DNA of 64,000 bases. Origin: Bacillus litorisediminis. Its GTDB lineage: Bacteria > Bacillota > Bacilli > Bacillales > JC228. Shown one piece after another: positions 1 through 7,307 of this stretch; within the stretch, counting starts at the first letter, position 1, and the number at the start of each line of letters is the position of its first letter. The notes under the pieces were generated by a model. The model worked only from the letters and a program-made list of their open reading frames with translations, searched no databases and was not told where the DNA came from. The position numbers were made by a program, and so were the translations under genes. The DNA lies in assembly GCF_022808645.1 (NCBI RefSeq), contig NZ_JAKZKT010000004.1, positions 1-64,000 of the forward strand, read 5' to 3'.

Positions 1-118
1 GGGCAAAACAAAAAGAGTGAGGGAGCCGAAAGGCAACCACTTTCCTATAGGAATCCAATAGATCCCCAGTTGTCCGGATCAACTGGAAATTCTACTAGAA
101 AGAGCTCTTACTACTAAT
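1..118 (+). other. Possible structured 5' leader of the DUF3892 gene
   Basis: This stretch precedes the first gene and contains no convincing reading frame. A GCC-GAAA-GGC tetraloop hairpin lies at 25-34. A perfect 7-bp stem lies at 66-72 and 80-86 around the loop TCCGGAT; GATCC (61-65) and GGATC (76-80) could pair instead. I do not recognise a known riboswitch class, and the left end is cut by the window. Confidence 0.25.
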
Positions 119-135
119 ATACGAGGAGTTTTAAA

Positions 136-357
136 GTGGAAGGTGAGTATTTAGTTGCCGTTCAAAAAAACGCATTTGGAGAAATTATGAGCTTTCAAAC
201 CAGTTCAGGAAGAATTATTTCTTACCGTAAAGCTATTCAGGAAATTGATGAGGGCATAATAAGAGGCTATGATTTGATTCCAAACGATCAGCCCCTGCCT
301 AAAATTCACTCAATTGATACCGAAAATCGATTAATGAATGAGCTCCCGCCTTTTTAA
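136..357 (+). CDS. Small DUF3892 family protein
   Basis: A 73-residue protein starting at GTG, chosen because a good GAGGAG ribosome-binding site lies 7 bases upstream. The N-terminal half (about residues 6-45) has the DUF3892 pattern: a VAVQKN strand, a polar turn, a second strand and a SYRKAIQEID helix. The C-terminal part is loose and acidic. DUF3892 proteins are small soluble proteins of unknown function in Firmicutes. The gene runs convergently to mntR with no obvious functional link. Family assignment is by motif memory only. Confidence 0.7.
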   Translation: MEGEYLVAVQKNAFGEIMSFQTSSGRIISYRKAIQEIDEGIIRGYDLIPNDQPLPKIHSIDTENRLMNELPPF

Positions 358-396
358 GTTGATATGTCTGCTTAAGAAAACATTCTCAAGCCTATG

Positions 397-439
397 AAAA
401 AAGTCAACTCTTTTACTCTAAATGAATAAAGGAGTTGAC
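397..439 (-). terminator. Rho-independent terminator of mntR
   Basis: Read on the minus strand, an 8-bp perfect stem (GTCAACTC and GAGTTGAC) with a 21-base loop is followed by six T. It lies just past the mntR stop codon and faces the convergent DUF3892 gene. Confidence 0.75.
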
Positions 440-449
440 CTATCTGCTT

Positions 450-881
450 TTAGTTTTGATTGATTTGATCTGAAGATTCTTGAATCAGTTTTAACTGTTC
501 CTGTCTCTTTTTGTCCTCTTCAAAAAACTGGATGACATCCCCTATCCGATCGATGGAATTCCAGCTTAAATGATGTTCAATCCCTTCAACATCACTATAA
601 ATATGTTCCTCTTTTACGCCAATCAGCCTCAGGAATTGTTCAAGCAATTCATGGCGGTCCACTAGTCGCTTCCCAAGCTTCTTGCCTTTTGGAGTTAATA
701 TTAATCCGCGATACTTTTCATAAACTAAATATCCATCTTTATCTAGTTTTTGAACCATTTTGGTTACAGAGGAGGGATGAACAGACAAAGAATCCGCTAT
801 ATCCGAAACTCTAGCGTATCCTTTTTGCTCTATGAGGTTATAAATTTGCTCAATATAATCTTCCATGCTTGGCGTTGGCAT
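450..881 (-). CDS. mntR: Manganese transport regulator MntR (DtxR family)
   Basis: MntR is a Mn(II)-responsive dimeric repressor that turns off Mn uptake genes when Mn is replete. The 143-residue protein matches B. subtilis MntR almost throughout. The winged-helix DNA-binding domain covers about residues 1-71 (recognition region [11 protein letters not shown]) and the dimerisation/metal domain the rest. All six Mn ligands known from B. subtilis MntR are present at the same numbers: D8, E11, H77, E99, E102 and H103. There is no SH3-like domain, as expected for MntR rather than DtxR/IdeR. It lies downstream of the Mn ABC transporter on the same strand, 104 bp beyond mntA, so it may sit in the operon it controls. 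Confidence 0.96.
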   Translation of the reverse strand: MPTPSMEDYIEQIYNLIEQKGYARVSDIADSLSVHPSSVTKMVQKLDKDGYLVYEKYRGLILTPKGKKLGKRLVDRHELLEQFLRLIGVKEEHIYSDVEGIEHHLSWNSIDRIGDVIQFFEEDKKRQEQLKLIQESSDQINQN

Positions 882-985
882 CCCTTAACCCCCAATATTT
901 TCAAACATTTTCATTTCAACAGTATACTTTATGAAAAGGGATGTAGCAACCGTTAATGAAAATCAACGCCAATCTCCAAGCCATA

Positions 986-1930
986 TTATTTACTATTAGA
1001 ATGCAATTGTTCAAAAATGATATCAATGTTCCATTCCATCATACCAATGTAAGTATCCCCGGTCTCGCCTTCTTCACCAAGCGAATCTGTAAATAGGGTT
1101 CCCCCAATTGGTACTCCTGTTTCCTCAGAAACCATTTCCATACTGCGGGGATCGATGCTAGATTCAACAAATAATACAGGTACATTATTTTTCTTAATCA
1201 GTTCTACAATTTGTTCAACCTGCTCAGGAGTTCCCTGATTTTCCGCATTTATTTCCCATATATAGCCTGCGTTAAAGTTATAAGCTGCACTGAAATACTT
1301 AAACGCTCCCTCACTTGTTACTAAAAACCGCTTTTCTTCAGGTATTTGCGTGAATTTTTCAATCGCATCATTATGAAGGATTTCCAGCTTTGAAATATAA
1401 TCCTCAGTATTTTTTCTGTAAATTTCTGCATGTTCAGGATCAACTTTGATAAGAGCATCTCTTGCGTTTTCGGCATATTTAATCCCGTTACGTATATCTA
1501 GCCAGGCATGGGGATCCTCTTCTCCTTCCTTTCCTTGAGAAGACAGATACATCGCTTCAACCCCTTCGCTTAACTTAATAACAGAAGCTGAATCTACTTC
1601 TTTACCCGCTGTTTCAATTAGCTTTGCAAACCATGAATTCCCTTCTTCTAAGTTTAATCCATTGTAAAAAACAACATCTGCATCCTGCGTCTTTTGTATA
1701 TCTAGCGGAAGCGGATCATATTCATGCGGATTCGCTCCGATTGGAACCAAACTGTGGATTTCCACAAATTCTCCGCCTATATTTTTAACGATATCATATA
1801 AGATTGAATTAGTTGTCACAACCTGAACTAATGATTCATCAGCTTCACGAACTGCCGTATCACTCCTGCAACCTGCTAAGAAAGAAGCTATGATGAGACC
1901 TACAAATAATATTTTCCCCACATGTTTCAA
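986..1930 (-). CDS. mntA: Manganese ABC transporter substrate-binding lipoprotein
   Basis: A cluster A-I (cluster 9) metal-binding lipoprotein that captures Mn(II) outside the membrane. The signal peptide ends in a lipobox (ASFLAGC) with the lipidated cysteine at C21. Likely metal ligands are H69 (GANPHEYDP), H141 (EDPHAWLD), E207 (TSEGAF) and D282 (LFTDSLG). Glu at the third position, rather than the His of ZnuA-type proteins, favours Mn over Zn. Start is TTG, chosen because GAGGAGGAG sits 5 bases upstream. Third gene of the operon, 13 bp after the permease. Confidence 0.92.
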   Translation of the reverse strand: MKHVGKILFVGLIIASFLAGCRSDTAVREADESLVQVVTTNSILYDIVKNIGGEFVEIHSLVPIGANPHEYDPLPLDIQKTQDADVVFYNGLNLEEGNSWFAKLIETAGKEVDSASVIKLSEGVEAMYLSSQGKEGEEDPHAWLDIRNGIKYAENARDALIKVDPEHAEIYRKNTEDYISKLEILHNDAIEKFTQIPEEKRFLVTSEGAFKYFSAAYNFNAGYIWEINAENQGTPEQVEQIVELIKKNNVPVLFVESSIDPRSMEMVSEETGVPIGGTLFTDSLGEEGETGDTYIGMMEWNIDIIFEQLHSNSK

Positions 1931-1943
1931 GCATACTCCTCCT

Positions 1944-2789
1944 CTACACCATTCTTTTTTTGCGTAAAATTCTCAAGAGTAATCCTTGTTTTGGTGAAAA
2001 ACAAAAGGCAAGCAGAAACAATAATGTTGACACTAATACAATCGTTGCACCCGAGGCTAAATTATAAGTAAAACTAAAGTATAATCCTCCAATAGCAGCC
2101 ATTACTCCTAAACCAACTGATAGAAAAATCATCACAGATAACCGATTGGTTAAAAGGTAAGCCGTTGCAGCAGGTGTAATTAACATCGCTACAACCAATA
2201 CGATCCCTACTGTTTGCAATGAGGCTACTGTAACTAAGGTTAGCAATGTCAATAAGAGATAATGGATACCTTTTACGGGCAAGCCATAGGCGGTGGATAT
2301 GGTCGGATCAAAGGAAGTGATCAGCAATTCCTTATAAAGAGCAGCAATTGAAATCAAAACAAGTGCTCCAATTCCAAGTGTTATCCACATATCCGAAGAT
2401 TTAACAGCTAGTACGTTCCCAAATAAAATATGGTATAAATCAGTACTGCTTTTTAATAGCGTAATCAGAATAATACCGAGGGCAAAAGCAGCCGTGAACA
2501 TAATTCCTATCGATGTATCATGTTTTATCCTGCTATTCTGACTGACAAAACCGATGGCGATTGCTGTGAACAAGCCAGAAATAACGGCACCAATGAAGAA
2601 ATGAAATCCGATCATGTAAGCAAAAGCCACTCCTGGGAGGACAGCATGGGAAATCGCATCACCCATTAACGCCATTCCTCTTAAAATGATGAAGCAGCCA
2701 ATTACGCCACAAATAATTCCAACTATGATTGAGGTAAATAAGGCCTTTTGCAAAAAGCCATATTGCATAACCGCTTCAAGAAAAGCCAT
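1944..2789 (-). CDS. mntC: Manganese ABC transporter permease
   Basis: A 281-residue ABC-3 family integral membrane protein forming the Mn(II) translocation channel. Hydrophobic segments run through most of the length, about eight helices, with the family's DAISHAVLPGV stretch near residues 43-53. Its ATG shares a base with the stop codon of the ATPase gene (TAATG), so translation is probably coupled. Only one permease gene is present, whereas B. subtilis mntABCD has two, so the channel is presumably a homodimer. Confidence 0.92.
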   Translation of the reverse strand: MAFLEAVMQYGFLQKALFTSIIVGIICGVIGCFIILRGMALMGDAISHAVLPGVAFAYMIGFHFFIGAVISGLFTAIAIGFVSQNSRIKHDTSIGIMFTAAFALGIILITLLKSSTDLYHILFGNVLAVKSSDMWITLGIGALVLISIAALYKELLITSFDPTISTAYGLPVKGIHYLLLTLLTLVTVASLQTVGIVLVVAMLITPAATAYLLTNRLSVMIFLSVGLGVMAAIGGLYFSFTYNLASGATIVLVSTLLFLLAFCFSPKQGLLLRILRKKRMV

Positions 2790-3532
2790 TATAGTTTCAC
2801 CTCCAATTGATTTAAAAACGGAACTTGCTTTGTATAAGCTTTTAACAATATTTCTGAACGCAGCACACGCTCACTCTCACCGAACCCTATTAGCTCTTTA
2901 TTGATTAAAACAACTTGATCGAAGTATTCAATTACTTTATTTAAATCATGGTGTACAACTACAATTGTTTTGCCTGAGTGGATTAAATCCTTCAGAATCT
3001 CCATAATCGCCTCTTCACTAGACATATCGATGCCTACAAAGGGTTCGTCGAGAAAGAGCAAATCTGCTTTTTGTGCAAGTGCTCTAGCTAAAAAAACTCT
3101 TTGCTGCTGACCTCCAGACAGTTCCCCGATTTGCCTCGTACTGTATGATTCTAATCCCACCCGCTTTAAACATTGAAAAGCCCACTCTTTTTCTGTTTTT
3201 TTGGGCCTTTTAAATAAACCAATGGAAGGATATGTTCCAAGGAGTACGGTGTCTAATACTGTAATCGGAAAAGTCCAATCAATCAGGCTTCTTTGCGGCA
3301 CATAGGCTATTGCTTTCCGATTTTCTTTTACCGTGCCTCCATTAATCATAATTTTTCCCGCATCAATTGGGATCAGGTTTAATAATGCTTTTAAAAGTGT
3401 TGATTTTCCAGCTCCATTTGGACCAATAAGTCCGACAAGACTGCCTTTTTTCACCGAAAAACTTATGTTTTTTACTGCCTGGACCCCATGGTATGAAACA
3501 GATAAACCTTTGACTTGAATTGCTTCATCCAT
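2789..3532 (-). CDS. mntB: Manganese ABC transporter ATP-binding protein
   Basis: A 247-residue ABC ATPase that powers Mn uptake. Walker A is GPNGAGKST (about residues 37-45), the Q-loop is YVPQRS, the signature is LSGGQQQR (about 138-145), Walker B is LLFLDEP and the switch His is in VVVHHDL. The start has a GGAGG-type site (GGGAGGAG) upstream. It is the first gene of mntB-mntC-mntA, downstream of a sequence matching the MntR operator. Confidence 0.93.
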   Translation of the reverse strand: MDEAIQVKGLSVSYHGVQAVKNISFSVKKGSLVGLIGPNGAGKSTLLKALLNLIPIDAGKIMINGGTVKENRKAIAYVPQRSLIDWTFPITVLDTVLLGTYPSIGLFKRPKKTEKEWAFQCLKRVGLESYSTRQIGELSGGQQQRVFLARALAQKADLLFLDEPFVGIDMSSEEAIMEILKDLIHSGKTIVVVHHDLNKVIEYFDQVVLINKELIGFGESERVLRSEILLKAYTKQVPFLNQLEVKL

Positions 3533-3565
3533 TTAATTACTCCTCCCTTTTCATGTCTCTAAAAA

Positions 3566-3582
3566 AGTTTCCTTAAGGCAAC
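3566..3582 (-). promoter_or_regulatory. MntR operator upstream of the mnt operon
   Basis: The palindrome TTGCCTTAAGGAAAC (minus strand) matches the core of the B. subtilis MntR box, remembered as TTTGCCTTAAGGAAAC. It lies about 35 bp before the mntB start codon. This is direct sequence evidence for Mn-dependent repression of the operon by the linked mntR. Confidence 0.85.
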
Positions 3583-3701
3583 TTTTTAAGAAAAAATAAT
3601 CAGGCCATCTTAATTTGCTTTCACATAATGATATGCGCCTGTTTTTGAATTAGTTCATGTTTTTTTATTTATACTATAATTTTTATATTCATTCATAAAA
3701 G

Positions 3702-3717
3702 TTTGCCTTATCCAAAT
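3702..3717. promoter_or_regulatory. Second, degenerate MntR-like box
   Basis: TTTGCCTTATCCAAAT matches one complete half of the MntR box and 12 of 16 positions overall. It lies about 120 bp upstream of the stronger box, on the far side of an AT-rich stretch that could hold the mnt promoter. Confidence 0.45.
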
Positions 3718-3837
3718 TTTAAGGGATATTGACCTAATGTCAATATGTTTTTTTATTTTGTCAAGCCATTTAAGGAAGCATTTTCTAAAAACAACGCACA
3801 GCACCAACAGTTCCAAAAAAATTAATCCCGGCCTTTC

Positions 3838-3866
3838 TTGACTACGTTCCTTGGATTGTGTATAGT
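3838..3866 (+). promoter_or_regulatory. Sigma-A promoter of cspD
   Basis: TTGACT and TATAGT are separated by exactly 17 bases, a near-consensus vegetative promoter. The predicted transcript begins near 3873, giving an approximately 80-base untranslated leader before cspD. In the 421-bp gap between mntB and cspD, this promoter and the MntR boxes are the only signals I see. Confidence 0.75.
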
Positions 3867-3872
3867 TAAATC

Positions 3873-3953
3873 ATCATTATACCAAATGCTTTGGTGTATT
3901 GATAATTATTTTAACGGCACGGAAAGTGCTTTGTTTTAGGAGGATTTAAGTAC
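3873..3953 (+). promoter_or_regulatory. Structured 5' UTR of the cold-shock gene
   Basis: The leader contains an ACCAAA-TGC-TTTGGT hairpin at 3881-3895, a GCAC-GGAAA-GTGC hairpin near 3917-3929 and a strong AGGAGG site just before the ATG. Cold-shock genes commonly carry leaders whose folding controls translation; a thermosensing role here is inference. Confidence 0.45.
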
Positions 3954-4154
3954 ATGCAAAACGGTAAAGTAAAATGGTTTAACAACGAAAAAGGTTTTGG
4001 ATTCATCGAAGTTGAAGGCGGAGACGATGTATTCGTACACTTCACTGCAATTCAAGGCGAAGGTTACAAAAGCTTAGAAGAAGGTCAAGAAGTTTCTTTT
4101 GAAATTGTTGAAGGAAATCGCGGACCACAAGCTGCTAACGTGGTTAAACTATAA
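3954..4154 (+). CDS. cspD: Cold-shock protein CspD
   Basis: A 66-residue single-stranded nucleic-acid-binding protein, an RNA chaperone of the cold-shock domain family. RNP1 (KGFGFIEV, residues 13-20) and RNP2 (DVFVHFTAI, about 25-33) are intact. It differs from B. subtilis CspD, as I recall it, at only a few positions, and cspD sits at the same place next to ypeQ/ypeP in that species. A monocistronic unit with its own promoter and terminator. Confidence 0.96.
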   Translation: MQNGKVKWFNNEKGFGFIEVEGGDDVFVHFTAIQGEGYKSLEEGQEVSFEIVEGNRGPQAANVVKL

Positions 4155-4173
4155 ATCAAACTTAAAAATGAGC

Positions 4174-4205
4174 AGAGGCTGATTGTAAAATCAGCCTCTT
4201 TTTAT
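4174..4205 (+). terminator. Terminator of cspD
   Basis: AGAGGCTGA and TCAGCCTCT form a perfect 9-bp stem with an 8-base loop followed by a T run. It ends the cspD transcript 20 bp after its stop codon. Confidence 0.9.
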
Positions 4206-4299
4206 TGGGTTATTCCTTCAAAACTGAAGAATTTGACATTTTTCGGGTGTTGTAATTAGCCAAAATTAGGTCGAATAAGTCTGTCTCTGATCGAAACTC

Positions 4300-4473
4300 C
4301 TAAAGCTTCTTCCCATATTCCTGTAATTTTTCACCTACCGTACATTTCGAAATACAAAAGCGATGGGCATATCTTTTGCCATTCTCTTTTCTGAGGGTTT
4401 TATGAACAAAGCATCCCTTACAATAAGTCATAACCATATCATCAAGCTCTTGTAATAAAGCTTTTCTGTTCAT
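4300..4473 (-). CDS. ypeQ: YpeQ, small zinc-finger protein
   Basis: A 57-residue protein encoded immediately after ypeP; its ATG overlaps the ypeP stop (ATGA), indicating translational coupling. Residues 14-31 contain VMTYCKGCFVHKTL, with C18-x2-C21, followed by HRFC (C40) and C44, a plausible four-cysteine zinc site. The sequence and position match B. subtilis YpeQ, a zinc-finger protein of unknown function. Zn binding is inferred from the cysteine pattern. Confidence 0.88.
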   Translation of the reverse strand: MNRKALLQELDDMVMTYCKGCFVHKTLRKENGKRYAHRFCISKCTVGEKLQEYGKKL

Positions 4474-5138
4474 TCGTGATCCTCCTCTCCATTCCGTTCC
4501 AGCTTACTGTCTTGCTCAATTCCTTCCATTCCTTTTTTTGATAAACGATGCGCTTCTATATTTTGTTTTCTTTCAATGTAACGGTAGGAGGGCTGTAATT
4601 TGAGCTTTTTTACCCTTTCCTCTGTGCGGTCTAGCCAACGGTTCAAGTTTTCATCGAAGCATGGCCATTCTCCAATCATTTGCATAATTACACCTTTCGC
4701 ATCACCATAAATGGTACAATCGAAACCGGTAAGTTCCTCTTCTTCAATTAAATCAAATACATGATATAGAGCAATATATTCAGCTTCGGAACTATGCTCA
4801 ATATTGGATAATTTTCTGCTTCTTCTTAAGCGGATTTGACTTTCCCCTATATTATAATATAATACGTAGCCAACCCCTGTATCCCCGGTTGCCTGATCAA
4901 AGCTTGCATCAAAATATAAGCGGATATTATGGGGTTCAGATGCCCTGACTTCAAGAAGCTTTCTCGCTTCCTTCGGAGTCCACACCATTCCTTTTTCATC
5001 AATCACTTGAATTTCATTGATTTTGCTGGTATCACTTAAATCTCTAATTACTCTATTCGCTTTTTCAAGAGGAAGCCATTCTGACTCAAACACAACTTTT
5101 TCTTTTGATAAGTAGGTGAATTGGATTTTAACATTCAT
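4470..5138 (-). CDS. ypeP: YpeP, RNase H-like protein
   Basis: A 222-residue protein with a short N-terminal domain (about 1-70) and a C-terminal RNase H fold (about 72-205). Three acidic catalytic positions are visible: YFDASFD, SSEAEYIAL and IYGDAKG. The fourth position, normally Asp in an N-x-x-A-D motif, is His here (NIEAHRLSKK). As I recall, the B. subtilis YpeP/YpdQ pair shows little or no RNase HI activity, so an active nuclease should not be assumed. Divergent from the second RNase H-like gene. Confidence 0.85.
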   Translation of the reverse strand: MNVKIQFTYLSKEKVVFESEWLPLEKANRVIRDLSDTSKINEIQVIDEKGMVWTPKEARKLLEVRASEPHNIRLYFDASFDQATGDTGVGYVLYYNIGESQIRLRRSRKLSNIEHSSEAEYIALYHVFDLIEEEELTGFDCTIYGDAKGVIMQMIGEWPCFDENLNRWLDRTEERVKKLKLQPSYRYIERKQNIEAHRLSKKGMEGIEQDSKLERNGEEDHE

Positions 5139-5316
5139 TCCCTTTTTCTCCTTTATGTATCAAACACTTTTTATCTGTTGATTAGCTCGTTATAATTAAG
5201 GCTTTAAAAAATCTTTTTAATAAAATATAATCCATGTTCAAGAAGTTAGAGAACATGTATAATGAACAATAATGTTTTGGTTTCATTCATTAGTTTTTCG
5301 TCAAAGGAGTACAACT

Positions 5317-5727
5317 ATGCTTGAAGTATACATAGATGGAGCTAGCAAAGGAGATCCGGGACCTAGCGGAGCTGGTATATTTATAAAAGATGGTCAGTCT
5401 GTCAAAGAGTACTCGATTCCCTTAGGATCCTTAAGCAATCATGAAGCAGAAATTTTAGCCCTCTACCATGCCTTACAAATTTGTATGCCCAATAAAGAGG
5501 CTATTATTTCAATCCGGACTGATTCCCAGCTAGTTGCAAATGCGGTTGAAAAACAATTTGTTAAAAATAAAAATTATGAGCCGCTGCTTAAGCACTGCCT
5601 TGAAGCATTATCAGCTTTTCCATTATGTTTCGTCAAATGGATTCCAAGTAAAGAAAATGGTAATGCAGATCGCTTAGCAAAGCAAGCGATTCTTCTATCA
5701 GAAAGAGGAGATTATCATGATCGGTAA
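5317..5727 (+). CDS. ypdQ: RNase HI family protein (YpdQ-like)
   Basis: A 136-residue single-domain RNase H protein. The four acidic positions of the family are present: Asp in YIDGASKG (near the N-terminus), Glu in HEAEILAL, Asp in IRTDSQLV and Asp in GNADRLAK. An upstream in-frame ATG exists, but the start at 5317 has AAAGGAG close by and gives the usual family N-terminus. The gene overlaps the following transporter gene by 11 bp. By family it could cut RNA in RNA-DNA hybrids, but activity is uncertain for this subgroup. Confidence 0.85.
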   Translation: MLEVYIDGASKGDPGPSGAGIFIKDGQSVKEYSIPLGSLSNHEAEILALYHALQICMPNKEAIISIRTDSQLVANAVEKQFVKNKNYEPLLKHCLEALSAFPLCFVKWIPSKENGNADRLAKQAILLSERGDYHDR

Positions 5728-6643
5728 ATCACAGTGGACAGCTGATATTTGGCTGTTGTTTGTAGCTTTTATTTGGGGAACTACATTTGTTATCGTACAA
5801 AATGCCCTTTCTTTTTTACCCCCTTTTACATTCAATGCACTGCGTTTTTTACTGGCTGGGGTTATAATGGTTATCCCGGTTTACTTTCTGTTTAAGAACA
5901 GACCGGTGGAGAATAAAAAATCAATTCTGCTTTCAGGCTTTATTATGGGATTATTTTTGTATTTTGGCTACGGATTCCAAACCATTGGGTTAGTTTACAC
6001 AACTTCATCAAAAGCAGCCTTTATTACTGGACTTAGCGTAGTCCTTGTTCCGCTTGCATCTTTAGTTCTATTTAAACAAAAGCCGCGTTTGATGATCTGG
6101 ATTGCCTGTCTCCTTTCCGTTACAGGTTTGTATATGATGACAATGACTGGTGGCAGCAGTTTTAACTATGGGGATGGCCTCGTTTTAATCTGTGCTTTTG
6201 GCTTTGCCTTTCATATTATTATTACCGGCAAATTTTCAGTTAAATTAGATGCAATCTTGCTGACGATTGTACAGATTGTCACTGTTGGTATTCTATCGTT
6301 ATTGACTGCTTTTATACTGGAGGATTGGCAGAAGGCGTTTCAGCCCGCTTACCTTTTTCAATTTGATGTAGTACTTGCCTTATTCGTTACAGCATTGCTT
6401 GCTACCGCATTAGCTTTTTTTATCCAGACAAAAGTTCAAAAATATACGTCTGCTGCGCGAGTAGCAATCATTTTTGCATTTGAGCCTATATTTGCAGCTC
6501 TAACATCCTATGTGGTATTAAAAGAGAGTCTCTCGGTGAGTGCAGCCATTGGCTGTCTTCTCATCTTTTTGTCAATGATTCTTTCTGAACTGCCAACGCC
6601 CAAGAAGAAAGCAAATCTGCCAGCCCATACTTCACAGGTATAA
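5717..6643 (+). CDS. EamA/DMT family transporter
   Basis: A 308-residue inner-membrane protein with about ten hydrophobic helices in two repeats, the pattern of the drug/metabolite transporter superfamily. Typical family stretches are FIWGTTFV near the N-terminus and the PIFAALTSYVVLKE motif near the C-terminus. The substrate cannot be read from the sequence; relatives export amino acids or metabolites. It overlaps the RNase H gene and has a GAGGAG site inside it. The C-terminal tail is basic, as expected for a cytoplasmic end. Confidence 0.88.
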   Translation: MIGKSQWTADIWLLFVAFIWGTTFVIVQNALSFLPPFTFNALRFLLAGVIMVIPVYFLFKNRPVENKKSILLSGFIMGLFLYFGYGFQTIGLVYTTSSKAAFITGLSVVLVPLASLVLFKQKPRLMIWIACLLSVTGLYMMTMTGGSSFNYGDGLVLICAFGFAFHIIITGKFSVKLDAILLTIVQIVTVGILSLLTAFILEDWQKAFQPAYLFQFDVVLALFVTALLATALAFFIQTKVQKYTSAARVAIIFAFEPIFAALTSYVVLKESLSVSAAIGCLLIFLSMILSELPTPKKKANLPAHTSQV

Positions 6644-6647
6644 AAAA

Positions 6648-6678
6648 GGTCCCGCCAGTATAAACGCGGGACCTTTTT
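6648..6678. terminator. Bidirectional terminator
   Basis: GGTCCCGC and GCGGGACC form an 8-bp GC-rich stem, with A6 on one side and T5 on the other. It can end both the EamA gene (plus) and the small convergent gene (minus). Confidence 0.88.
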
Positions 6679-6692
6679 CAAATATTTGTTTT

Positions 6693-6959
6693 TTATGCTG
6701 AAAACCCATTATCTTTCATAAATGTCAAAAGGCCCTGTTTATCCGTAATATTCTCCTCTGCCAGTCTTTCCAAAAGAAGAAGATAAAAACTCCCATCAAA
6801 GGTTTGCTTCATTTTCAAGGTCCATTCAAGTGCCCAAATTACTAGCTGGTCTGATGCTTTTGTAAATTTTTTGCCAAAAAAAATAAAGGCAATCGCATCT
6901 TCTCCAAGCTTAAATCCTTTTGATTGTAAAAATGCTATGTATTCTCCAGCCGATTTCAC
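6693..6959 (-). CDS. Small conserved hypothetical protein
   Basis: An 88-residue soluble protein, mostly helical by eye, with a GTG start behind a GGGTGAG site. I recall similar short Bacillaceae proteins annotated DUF6123 (a SKGFKL ... FIFFGK ... FDGSFY pattern), but cannot confirm this. It lies next to sspL and is transcribed divergently from it. No catalytic motif is visible. Confidence 0.6.
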   Translation of the reverse strand: MKSAGEYIAFLQSKGFKLGEDAIAFIFFGKKFTKASDQLVIWALEWTLKMKQTFDGSFYLLLLERLAEENITDKQGLLTFMKDNGFSA

Positions 6960-7090
6960 TTTAACTCACCCAACAATTTTAGGATACTTTATCATTGTAC
7001 TTGATTTTAATGACAATTGCGATGAGATTTCGACAATAATCGATAAAGCCAATCGATTTGGGAAAAAATAAAGAAGACGGAGGTGGGAGC

Positions 7091-7225
7091 ATGAGCAAGA
7101 AAAACAACAAAAATCGCGGAAAAGCATCACCCGGTGTTAATCCACAAGGCTTTGACCAAGAATTTTCGGATGATCCTAAAAGTCAGCTCGAAAATCGGGC
7201 TAAGAAAAGTAATACAAGGATATAA
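7091..7225 (+). CDS. sspL: Small acid-soluble spore protein SspL
   Basis: A 44-residue basic, hydrophilic protein ending in DDPKSQLENRAKKSNTRI. This matches the B. subtilis SspL C-terminal pattern NDPKTELEERAKKSNT. SspL is a minor SASP found in the spore core and made in the forespore late in sporulation. A GGAGGTGGGAG region precedes the ATG. The location between small ypb/ypd genes and the 5'-3' exonuclease matches B. subtilis. Confidence 0.9.
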   Translation: MSKKNNKNRGKASPGVNPQGFDQEFSDDPKSQLENRAKKSNTRI

Positions 7226-7253
7226 TTACTTTCATTTTCAAGAATTAACTTTT

Positions 7254-7305
7254 AAAAAAGAGCTGTTCCCCATTATTCCTGCTGGAATGATAGGGACAGC
7301 CCCTC
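7254..7305 (-). terminator. Terminator of the 5'-3' exonuclease gene
   Basis: On the minus strand GGGGCTGTCCC pairs with GGGGAACAGCTC. A smaller ATTCC-AGCA-GGAAT hairpin lies inside the loop, and six T follow. It begins directly after the exonuclease stop codon. Confidence 0.75.
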
Positions 7306-7307
7306 TA

